64,000 nucleotides of DNA, taken from the NCBI RefSeq assembly GCF_001542815.1, contig NZ_CP006992.1:1-64000 (forward strand), in the 5' to 3' direction. A program made the translations under genes and the position numbers. Below the pieces are notes generated by a model. That model was not told the DNA's origin. It saw only the letters and a program-made list of their open reading frames with translations, and did no database searches. Source of the stretch: Methylobacterium sp. AMS5 (lineage in GTDB: Bacteria > Pseudomonadota > Alphaproteobacteria > Rhizobiales > Beijerinckiaceae). This document shows positions 21,356 through 28,945 of this stretch, in pieces (the first letter of the stretch is position 1; each line of letters starts with the position of its first letter).

Positions 21356-22006
21356 TCAGCGGGTGCGGACTTGCAGGACGTTGATGCTCTTGGCGGCACC
21401 GACTTGGCTCACATCGGCCGAAAGGCCATTGCCGATTTGATTGACAACGACCTCGGCCGCGCCCGGGACGGAGCCTGTCAGGCTGTTGCCATTGCCGTCC
21501 TGCCGAACCTGGACGTTCGCGCCAGCGGTGAGGTTCGCGCCCGTGGGCGCGTTGACACTCAGATTGGCACTGTTGCCGAGCCCGCTCTGCTGGAGATCGA
21601 AGCGGATGCTCGATCCGGTCAGGGCACCCTGTCCGGTGTTGTTAAGGCCCTGCTGCGTGATCGCTGCCGTGTTGCCGTCGCCGAAAATCTGAACCGCTGC
21701 CGCGTTCCCGCCGCCGCTCTGACGGATGTCCGTCCGGTTGGCGTTGCCGACCTGCTGATTGGACGCGGTCTGGCCGTTGGCTCCGGATACGCCACCGTTG
21801 AGACCCAGGATCCGAATCGGAAGAGCGGTCGAACCGATCGTCGCGTACTCGACCGCCACCTCGGTTGGGATCGACTGGCCGGCAGGCACTGAAGCAGCGT
21901 TCGACTGCTGAGCCGACGAGACCGTGGGGAAGGACAACAGAACGCCCAGAGCCGTAAGACAAACGACTGCCGAGCGGTGCGTGGTTCTCTGGGTTGAGCC
22001 GCTCAT
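21356..22006 (-). CDS. Curlin-like protein, probable minor subunit (CsgB-like)
   Basis: A secreted protein of 216 aa with a signal peptide (CLTALGVLLSFPTVSSAQ). Gln/Asn/Gly repeats follow with curlin spacing: NQQVGNANRTDIRQSGGGN, AAVQIFGDGNTAAITQQGLN, RFDLQQSGLGNSANLSV, VQVRQDGNGNSLTG, VVVNQIGNGLSADVSQVG. Repeats are less regular than in the large curlin at 22954. Placement directly before csgF supports a nucleator or minor fibre role. The ATG at 22006 starts the signal peptide; the frame is open much further upstream but is not protein-like there. Confidence 0.85.
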   Translation of the reverse strand: MSGSTQRTTHRSAVVCLTALGVLLSFPTVSSAQQSNAASVPAGQSIPTEVAVEYATIGSTALPIRILGLNGGVSGANGQTASNQQVGNANRTDIRQSGGGNAAAVQIFGDGNTAAITQQGLNNTGQGALTGSSIRFDLQQSGLGNSANLSVNAPTGANLTAGANVQVRQDGNGNSLTGSVPGAAEVVVNQIGNGLSADVSQVGAAKSINVLQVRTR

Positions 22007-22333
22007 CTTGCCGTTCCGTCCATTGCTGGCTTGCGATCCATTGGTGATTTTACACCAATCAGAGAGCACATTGAGTTTTAATTTTGCGATAATGAAGTGG
22101 ATTAAGAACGCATTATGAGGAGGCGGGACGGTCCTTTCGTTTGATTTGTATTGTGGTACGCGTAAATTGAAGTCAACGCGGAACCGGCCCATGCCCCGGC
22201 CCCGGGGCTTTCCGGCGGTTCGGCGTGACCCGCGCGCCACAGAGCCGCGCCGGTCACCGGTCCCGTCGCAGCTCCGCCGAAACGTCGGCTCGGGTGATGA
22301 AAACGCGATCAGCCGCACGGTCCCAGAGGGCCG

Positions 22334-22669
22334 CTACAGCGAATCGGATCCATCCGGCCCCTCGCGCTCACAGGCATATTCGGCGTCTCCAGCACGAACG
22401 GAGAGTCTGGCGCGATAGCGCCCGTATGGCTCCAGGGAGAAGCTCAGTCCCTCAACCCGTACGGGGGAGCCCGGCACAAGGGAGAATTCCGACTGCTGGC
22501 TGACCTGCGCGCTGCCGGATGGACCCTGCTTCATCACCAAGAGACGGTAGCGGCCGGATTGCGGCCGGTTCGAGCGGATCTCCGCCTCCACCCGCAGCTG
22601 CGAACCTTGGCGGTGCTCGGACATCACGCACACGATCGGCAGGGGTGAGATGTCGCCGGGCATGGTCAT
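22334..22669 (-). CDS. csgH: CsgH-like curli chaperone
   Basis: A small beta-sandwich protein. The pattern PIVCVMSEHRQGSQLRVEAEI, SGRYRLLVMKQGPSGSAQVS, QQSEFSLVPGSPVRV and YRARLSVRAGDAEYACERE, with two Cys positioned near the ends, fits CsgH. CsgH is the alphaproteobacterial inhibitor of premature curlin polymerisation. Size 111 aa is right. The ATG at 22669 (MTMPGDISPLP) gives no obvious signal peptide; the upstream extension (MACERSRF) gives none either. Export is therefore unclear from the sequence. It sits between two curlin genes. The assignment is by eye. Confidence 0.75.
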   Translation of the reverse strand: MTMPGDISPLPIVCVMSEHRQGSQLRVEAEIRSNRPQSGRYRLLVMKQGPSGSAQVSQQSEFSLVPGSPVRVEGLSFSLEPYGRYRARLSVRAGDAEYACEREGPDGSDSL

Positions 22670-22953
22670 TCCGCGCCTCGATATGAAACGTGAACGCTCG
22701 CACGCCATCTATGACGGATCGTAGGCCGACGAGCGCTGGATACGGCGTCCCCGCGGGTGATGACGTCACCCGATCCGTGGGAGCCTTATCCGCGTTCCGC
22801 TTCGCGAAGAACGCCTTCTGGTCGACGAGCTGTCGTGACGTTCGAAAGAGAACAGCCACCGGCCTGATGAACACAGGTCGATGGCTATGTTTGACTTGAA
22901 GGCGTGGCCGCCCGGTTTGAAGGGTGGCCACGTCTCATGATGTGTATCGGAGA

Positions 22954-24090
22954 TTAGCGACGGCCCTGCGTAATGGTCGCCACGTTTGCATTGCCGAGCT
23001 GCGAGCTCAGGATCGTGCTGCTCGCGCTGTTGAGCTGAGAGGCGATCAGGACGTTCGAGCTTCCGCTCTGGAATCCGGTGATCGTGCTGGCAGCCGAATT
23101 GAGCTGCTCGAGGGTCGCAAAGTTCGTGTTTCCGGCCTGATAGAGATAGATGCCGGAGTTGTTCGAATTCATCTGCGTGATCAGCGCGTTGTTACCCGAC
23201 CCGAACTGCGTTGCCTCGATCAGCGCAGCATTCGAATTGCTCTGATTCGCAAACAGAACGTTGTTATCGCTGAACTGGCTCACGAAAATGTCGCTTCCCG
23301 TCGAGTTCGTCTGCTGAGCGTTGGCGAAGTTCGAGAAGCCGATCTGCGAGATTTGCGCCGACGAGTTCACGTTGCCGCTCTGTGCGACGGCCGCGACCTG
23401 AACGAAGCCCGACTGCTTGATGGTACCCGTCGTGTTCCGCGAGCCTTCCTGACCGACGACGGCGTTGTTGCCGAAGCCGACCTGACCGATGTCCACGGTG
23501 GAACCGGCAACGTTCGACTGGCCGGCGAGGGCCTCGTTGTATGCGATCGATTGATCGATGAAGATATTCGAGTTGCCGCGGGTATCGTCGGCCTGCCACG
23601 CATAGGCGGACTGGACGGAGCCGATCTGCCGGATATCGATCTGCGAGTTACGAACGTCGGTCTGCTTCGCCTCGGCCTCGTGCGCAGCGATGCCGCCACG
23701 ACCGGCGCTCTGCTCGACCGTCGTGGTGGCGTTGCTGCCGCCGACCTGCCCGATGTTGGCGTAGTTGTTGAGATTGCGCTGCGTCAGGTCGATGACGTTG
23801 CCGTTGCCGCCATCCTGGCTGGTGACGAACGAGTTCCGGTTGCCGTCCTGCAGGATCTCGACGCTGTTGTTACGGCCGGACTGCGTGCTCGTGGCGCCCG
23901 AAGCCGTGTCGCCGTTATTGTCGCCCAGCTGGTCAATCGAAGCGGTGCCACTGGTGCCGGTCTGGGTCAGATCGAGATTGTTCGAGTTTCCGCTTTGCAG
24001 AGTCGTCGCATCGTTCAGGCTGGCGGCGAGAACAGGAGCGCCAACGAGAAGGGCGAGGGTGCTAATGGTGGCGATGGTGAAGTGCTTCAT
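22954..24090 (-). CDS. Large curlin-repeat protein, probable major fibre subunit
   Basis: A secreted 378-aa protein: signal peptide MKHFTIATISTLALLVGAPVLA, then about fifteen imperfect repeats of 20-23 residues. These have the curlin pattern of Gln, Gly and Asn alternating with hydrophobics (for example QSGNSNNLDLTQTGTSGTAS, QDGNRNSFVTSQDGGNGNVI, NQSNSNAALIEATQFGSGNN). It is more than twice the length of enterobacterial CsgA (about 150 aa, five repeats). It is first in the minus-strand csg order and has a long AT-rich upstream region. It was identified by repeat pattern, not a database match. Confidence 0.88.
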   Translation of the reverse strand: MKHFTIATISTLALLVGAPVLAASLNDATTLQSGNSNNLDLTQTGTSGTASIDQLGDNNGDTASGATSTQSGRNNSVEILQDGNRNSFVTSQDGGNGNVIDLTQRNLNNYANIGQVGGSNATTTVEQSAGRGGIAAHEAEAKQTDVRNSQIDIRQIGSVQSAYAWQADDTRGNSNIFIDQSIAYNEALAGQSNVAGSTVDIGQVGFGNNAVVGQEGSRNTTGTIKQSGFVQVAAVAQSGNVNSSAQISQIGFSNFANAQQTNSTGSDIFVSQFSDNNVLFANQSNSNAALIEATQFGSGNNALITQMNSNNSGIYLYQAGNTNFATLEQLNSAASTITGFQSGSSNVLIASQLNSASSTILSSQLGNANVATITQGRR

Positions 24091-24783
24091 GATTGATCCC
24101 CTGCGTGCCGAATTCTGTCATCCCGCAGCCGCTTGCCCGGTCTTTACCGACTGTTGACCAGTCTGCCGGGTGGGGTGGCTGCTTCGTGCTGTTGTTAACG
24201 AGGAGTTAAATACGGGAGGACAGGGGGAGCCGCATCATTCATTTGAAGGATAAATTGCGGTTTCGGATGGAAACGGATCGTTTACCTTAATTTGTGTCCT
24301 GGAGGGGCAGCGATATCACACCGTCAATATCAAAGTATTCAATATAATTTTCGCCCTAGATTTGGCTATTTTGTTTGGCGATCCAGCGACCTGAAGAAAA
24401 TTTTCGCAGCAAAATCTGCTAATACCGCTCCGAGGCCTGGCCTCGATTTCCCGAAATTGCTTCGGTCTTGCTGGCCTCAGCTCGAAATTGGTTGCGCTCA
24501 ATCTATCGCGATCAATCCTGCTTTTGTGCAATAACTCCACGACAATCTGGCGGGGTCGTTTTTGCGCTTCAATCTTCGCTCATGTGAGGTTGATTCATGC
24601 GTAGTTTGCCGCTGTGAGAAACGGCACTGAATGCGTAGAGTCCGGTGTTGGCGCGAAAGCTTCACCTGATATATATCGTTAATGCCTCGGACGACGCTCA
24701 CTGTAGATTCAGGATGCGGCCGTACGAAGAATAACGTTGGTTTCAGATTCGCATACTGACGCAAAAGAACAAAGCCGATAACG
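24091..24783. promoter_or_regulatory. Divergent promoter region between curlin and LuxR-type genes
   Basis: About 690 bases with no convincing gene. It is markedly AT-richer than the chromosome around 24240-24540 (for example AATATAATTTTCGCCC). The size and base composition suggest a complex promoter for the large curlin (minus) and the regulator (plus). No single operator could be assigned. Confidence 0.5.
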
Positions 24784-25347
24784 ATGCCTGATAAATATGC
24801 ATTGCTCAACGTTCTCGATAAAGTCGGATCTGCTGCCGTTTTGATTAGTATTCGCGCAAAGACGATCGATTGTAATGTTCTGGCGCGTCAGATTGTTGTC
24901 GATGGTAATCACGATGTGGCCGCCGCGACCGCCGAGCCGTTCACGGCCCGGATGATCAACAATGCGCTGACAGAGCCGTTCGGCACGGTGGAACTGGAGC
25001 GCCCGCGCAGCGACCAGCGTCTGGTGTTTCAAGCGATGGATATAACGGCCATGGGAGAAGCCCATCGCCTGCTCATTCTGATCGACCTTTCGGTCCGGTC
25101 GCAGGTGTGCGCCCCGGCGCTGGAAAAGATTTTCGGCCTTACCGTGGCCGAGGGGCGTCTGGCTGCCGAACTCAGTCGCGGCGTTCCGTTGGCGACCATC
25201 GCGCAGAGCCGCAACGTCAGTATCGCGACGCTCCGCACCCAACTGGCCTCGATCTTCGCCAAGACCGGAACCTCGCGACAGCCCGAACTGGTGGCGCTGC
25301 TCGCGCGCGTGTGCCAGTTCTCGCCGACGTCGGACGTGGCGCGTTGA
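24784..25347 (+). CDS. LuxR-type helix-turn-helix regulator
   Basis: A 187-aa DNA-binding protein. The C-terminal part reads as a LuxR/FixJ-type HTH: FGLTVAEGRLAAELSRGVPLATIAQSRNVSIATLRTQLASIFAKTGTSRQPELVALLAR (split here for reading; residues about 118-177). The N-terminal part resembles a small PAS/sensor domain without a phosphoacceptor pattern. It diverges from the large curlin gene across a 690-base region, so it is a reasonable candidate for curli control, in the way CsgD (also LuxR-type) acts in enterics. That link is inferred from position. Confidence 0.82.
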   Translation: MPDKYALLNVLDKVGSAAVLISIRAKTIDCNVLARQIVVDGNHDVAAATAEPFTARMINNALTEPFGTVELERPRSDQRLVFQAMDITAMGEAHRLLILIDLSVRSQVCAPALEKIFGLTVAEGRLAAELSRGVPLATIAQSRNVSIATLRTQLASIFAKTGTSRQPELVALLARVCQFSPTSDVAR

Positions 25348-25691
25348 GGCCCCGATGTGAGGCGTGCGTGCAAGGTGCATGAGAAATGATTTAATCGTCG
25401 CCTGTTGTACTTCGTCGCGTCATCCGTTTATCGACCCATCGGGTCGCTTTCGATAAGCGATTGCCGATGGTGTCCCTCCATGTCTCTTGTGTGATGCCTC
25501 GATCGGTGCCGCGCCTTCACATTTCGGCAACGGACTTTGGAAATGATCAGCTCCATGCCGGGAAACGGCCGCGCCGCGGCTGATGGATAGTGGTTGACGC
25601 CGCAAAACCCCGCTATGTCTTCCGCCCGCATCTTGAAAGAGGTGCCGTATGGGTGCCACCGCGCCTGGGTGGATATTGGAGAGTTCGACGG
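25348..25691. other. Intergenic region, no feature recognised
   Basis: About 340 bases between the regulator and a small exported protein. No gene, clear promoter or repeat could be supported. Confidence 0.4.
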
Positions 25692-26309
25692 ATGATTCGG
25701 ATCGTGGCTGGACTGGTGGCGCGCCGGGCCTTCCCCCTGACGGTGGTTCCTCGCGCGCTGGCGGGTATCGGCTTAGCTGGGCTCTGCATTTCCGCCGCGA
25801 CCGCCCAGGACGCAAAGCCGGGTCCGAACGAGGCCGCCAAAGCGGGATGCGACGCCAACTGTGCCCGGCAGGCCATCCCCGCGGCCGTGCAGGCCTGCGT
25901 GCCGGGGATCGAGCGGCAGGCGCCGACGGATTTCGAGTGGATGAACCGGCCGACCGGAACCATCTTCCAGGAGGCCGAGCCGCCGGCTGGCGCGGACACC
26001 GTCGTCAAGTTTCGCGGCGACTCGGTACGCTTCCTCAATCCGCAGGGTCAGTGGGTTCGCATTACCTACGAGTGCGATTACGACGCCGCAGCCAAGTCCG
26101 TTCGCGGCGTCAAGGTTCGGCTGGGACGCATCGACGGAAAGGGTGCGAGCACGGCAGCGGCGGCACTTCCCACCGGATCGGCCGGATCGGGGCGTGCTTC
26201 TGCTGCTTCTCCCAGCACCGCATCGCCGCAGACGCAGGTCAAGCGGCCGCGGCCGGCCGAGCCGAGCGAGGTCGAGATCCGACAAGTTGCGCCGACGCTG
26301 TCACGCTGA
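25692..26309 (+). CDS. Small exported protein, hypothetical
   Basis: Not recognised as a known family. A long hydrophobic N-terminus (VVPRALAGIGLAGLCISAATAQDA) reads as a signal peptide. Two Cys pairs follow (KAGCDANCARQAIPAAVQACV), then a compact domain (DTVVKFRGDSVRFLNPQGQWVRITYECDYDAAAKSVRGVKVRLG) and a Ser/Thr/Ala/Pro-rich tail. Probably periplasmic. ATG 25692 is used. 205 aa. Confidence 0.65.
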   Translation: MIRIVAGLVARRAFPLTVVPRALAGIGLAGLCISAATAQDAKPGPNEAAKAGCDANCARQAIPAAVQACVPGIERQAPTDFEWMNRPTGTIFQEAEPPAGADTVVKFRGDSVRFLNPQGQWVRITYECDYDAAAKSVRGVKVRLGRIDGKGASTAAAALPTGSAGSGRASAASPSTASPQTQVKRPRPAEPSEVEIRQVAPTLSR

Positions 26310-26356
26310 GCATGACCGGCTCAGCCGGATTGGCGTAGCGGATCAGGAGGCCATCG

Positions 26357-26704
26357 ATGCGACGGATGTCGGTCATTTTCGCCGTCATGCTCTCGGTTCA
26401 ATCCGGGGCGGTGATGGCCCAGCCGATCACGAATGTGAACGAGTGTACGTTCATTACGGATCCGATCGCGCTCCGGCGTTGCATCGACGGCTTCCAGCTT
26501 CGCGGACCGTCAGCGCAGTATCCGCAATCGGCCCCCATCCCGCAGATCGAAAGTCCGGCCCAGGCGGAGCGCGAAAAGCTCGATCGTACGACACCGCCGA
26601 ATGCCAGCTACCAGGACTCGCCCGAGTGGCTGGGCCGCGATGCCGCGAAGCCACGGGATCGATCTCCATCGAACAAGCGCAAGGTCATCGATCTCAGCCA
26701 GTAA
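26357..26704 (+). CDS. Small exported protein, hypothetical
   Basis: Not recognised. The N-terminus (MRRMSVIFAVMLSVQSGAVMAQ) is a probable signal peptide. The mature part is about 93 aa and has one Cys pair (NECTFITDPIALRRCIDGF) and a Pro/Gln-rich, charged tail ending VIDLSQ. It follows the exported protein at 25692 by 47 bases in the same direction, so the two may form a transcription unit. A palindromic repeat follows immediately. Confidence 0.6.
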   Translation: MRRMSVIFAVMLSVQSGAVMAQPITNVNECTFITDPIALRRCIDGFQLRGPSAQYPQSAPIPQIESPAQAEREKLDRTTPPNASYQDSPEWLGRDAAKPRDRSPSNKRKVIDLSQ

Positions 26705-26706
26705 GA

Positions 26707-26786
26707 GTGCCTCACAAAACTCCCGATCACGGGTCGCCTCGGTCCTGGGCACGGCGGCGCAGCCGGAGTTCTGTGAGAGACACTGA
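26707..26786. repeat. 80-bp imperfect palindrome, copy 2
   Basis: Left arm GTGCCTCACAAAACTCCC (identical to copy 1) and right arm GGAGTTCTGTGAGAGACAC, again 80 bases in total, with an unrelated central sequence. It lies 3 bases after the stop of the small exported gene. A hairpin here could act as a 3' terminator for that gene. Confidence 0.7.
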
Positions 26787-26899
26787 GGACGCGCCGACGA
26801 AGTTGAGCCTCGCCAGGCTTCTCCACCGGTCGTCCTGCCTGGCGCTGACAGATCCGGCGGTCGGCCAGTGTGGCGAGCCGGGAGACGCTCCGGGAGCCA

Positions 26900-28945
26900 T
26901 CAGGCCCTTTCGCCGCCGAGCACGAGGCGGAGCGACCGGGCGAGTTCGTCACGCCGGTAGGGCTTGTTGAGCACTGGAAGCTCGCCCTGGCCGATCACCT
27001 GCCCCTCGTCGAGATTCGCCACATAGCCCGAGGTCAGCAGGATCCTGATGTCCGGGCGCACCCGTCGCGCCTCGACGGCGAGCTGCGAGCCGTTCATCCC
27101 GCCGGGCATGACGACGTCCGAGAACAGGATGTCGATCCGCTCGACGCCGTGCAGATGCTCCAGCGCTTCGGCCGCATTGCGGGTGACGATGACCCGATAG
27201 CGAAGCTCCTCCAGGCTCTCGACGGCCATTCCGAGCACCTGTTCGTCGTCCTCGACCAGCAGCACCGTCTCGCCCTCCCCGGCTCGGCGCAGCGGGATGG
27301 CGCCGACCGGTCCGGGCCCGATCTCCTCGCCGGCCGGGTCGGTCGATCGCGGAAAGTACAGGCTGACCGTCGTGCCTTCGCCGACCTCCGATTCGATCTG
27401 CGCGAATCCCTTGGCGCTGCGGGTGAAGCCGTAGACCTGGCTGAGCCCGAGTCCGGTGCCCTTGCCGACCTCCTTGGTGGTGAAGAACGGCTCGAAGACA
27501 CGCTGAAGCTTGTCGGGCGGGATGCCGCTGCCGGTATCCGTCACCGAAATGACGACGTAAGGGCCCGGCGGAACGCCCCGGTCCGCGACCGCCGCCGTGC
27601 CGAGCCGGACATTGCCGCTCGTGACCGCGATGCGCGCGTGGCCCGCCCTTCCCTCCAGGGCGTCGCGCGCGTTCACGATCAGGTTCAGCACCGCCGACTC
27701 GAACTGGGCCGGATCGATGCGGATCGGGTCGAGGGCCGGGTCGAGATCGAAGGCCAGCTCGACGGCGCCCGTCGCCGCGCGCTCGGCGAGCGGCCGGAAG
27801 TCCAGCAGCAGCCGGTTCGGGTTGAGCGTCTGCGGCCGCAGCATCTGGCGGCGCGAGAAGGCGAGAAGCTGCTGGGTGAGCTGCTCGCCGCGCCGCGCCG
27901 CGCCCATCGCCGCCTCGGCCAGCCGCTTCACGCGGTCGGGTTGGTCGGGGCGGCGCAGCATCATGTCGAGGCCGCCGACGATCACGGTGAGCAGGTTGTT
28001 GAAATCGTGCGCCACACCGCCCGTAAGCTGGCCGATCGCCTCCATCTTCTGGGCTTGGCGCAGCGCCTCCTCCGTGACGTGCTGATCCGTGCGGTCCATC
28101 AGGATGCCGGCGATCCGCTCCGGCGAATCGGCCTCGCCGGATTTGACCCGCCCGCGCATCGCAATCCAGCGCACCGCTCCGTCCGCGCGCCGGATGCGGC
28201 ATTCGAGATCGAGTCTGCCCGTCTTGGGGACATTCGCGAACGCCTCCTCGGCCGTCTCGCGGTCTTCATCGACGAGATGGGCCAGGAATGTCTCACGGTC
28301 CCACGACCGTTCTGTGCCGGGATAGCCGAAGACGGCATCGAAGTGAGGCGAACGGCGATGGGTTCCGGCGACGTAGTCGATGTCCCACGAACTCATGCCG
28401 GCGGCATCGAGGGCAAAGGCGAGGGTCTCGTGGGCGGTCTCGACCTCCCGCGTCCGCTCGGCGACACGCCGCTCCAACTCCTCGTTCGCCAGCCGGAGTT
28501 GCTCCTGGGCACGCTCCCGTTCCAGCAGATGCTGCCGGGCTTGATATTGGCGGCGGCGCGCACGCAGGGACGAGACGACGGCGCTGGTCAGCGTTTCGGC
28601 ATTGATCGGGCGTTCCAGCAGAACCACGTTGCCGAGCCGCCGCAGCAGTTCTGCCGCGCTCTGGGTTCGACGGCCGGCTTGGCGCGTCGTCAGTACGATG
28701 AAGGGGAAGTCCGACCAGGGTTGTTGCGCATCGAGCCAAGCGAACACGTCCGCCGTGTCGCCGTCGGCCAAAGCCTCCTCGGTCACGAGCGCGGTTCCCG
28801 CCCCCTCGCGCAGCCCCGTCAGCCACTCCGCGACGTTCGCGCAGACCCTAGCGCGGATGCTGGAGCGGTCCAGCACCCCCTCTATCACCGCGGCATCGCG
28901 CCCGCGTGGTGCCAGGATCAGGACGCGTTCCTCGGTGGATGACAT
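26900..28945 (-). CDS. Hybrid sensor histidine kinase with receiver domains
   Basis: A cytoplasmic hybrid kinase of 681 aa with no membrane segment. An N-terminal receiver-like domain (about 1-135) lacks the acceptor Asp (ALVTEEAL at the site). A short coiled coil (ERAQEQLRLANEELERRVAER) and a PAS domain (about 175-300) follow. The HisKA domain carries the His in GGVAHDFNNLLTVI, and the HATPase has NLIVNARDALEGRAG, DTGSGIPPDK and GLGLSQVYGF. A C-terminal receiver has Asp in DILFSDVVMPGGMNG. ATG at 28945 overlaps the KaiC-like stop (TGATG), so the two are translationally coupled. Confidence 0.9.
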   Translation of the reverse strand: MSSTEERVLILAPRGRDAAVIEGVLDRSSIRARVCANVAEWLTGLREGAGTALVTEEALADGDTADVFAWLDAQQPWSDFPFIVLTTRQAGRRTQSAAELLRRLGNVVLLERPINAETLTSAVVSSLRARRRQYQARQHLLERERAQEQLRLANEELERRVAERTREVETAHETLAFALDAAGMSSWDIDYVAGTHRRSPHFDAVFGYPGTERSWDRETFLAHLVDEDRETAEEAFANVPKTGRLDLECRIRRADGAVRWIAMRGRVKSGEADSPERIAGILMDRTDQHVTEEALRQAQKMEAIGQLTGGVAHDFNNLLTVIVGGLDMMLRRPDQPDRVKRLAEAAMGAARRGEQLTQQLLAFSRRQMLRPQTLNPNRLLLDFRPLAERAATGAVELAFDLDPALDPIRIDPAQFESAVLNLIVNARDALEGRAGHARIAVTSGNVRLGTAAVADRGVPPGPYVVISVTDTGSGIPPDKLQRVFEPFFTTKEVGKGTGLGLSQVYGFTRSAKGFAQIESEVGEGTTVSLYFPRSTDPAGEEIGPGPVGAIPLRRAGEGETVLLVEDDEQVLGMAVESLEELRYRVIVTRNAAEALEHLHGVERIDILFSDVVMPGGMNGSQLAVEARRVRPDIRILLTSGYVANLDEGQVIGQGELPVLNKPYRRDELARSLRLVLGGERA

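Noticed and set aside
18496..24090. Repeats in the curli region as a CRISPR array or DNA satellite
   Set aside because: The repeats are at protein level (curlin Q/N/G pattern), the DNA copies are diverged, and there are no uniform spacers or cas genes.
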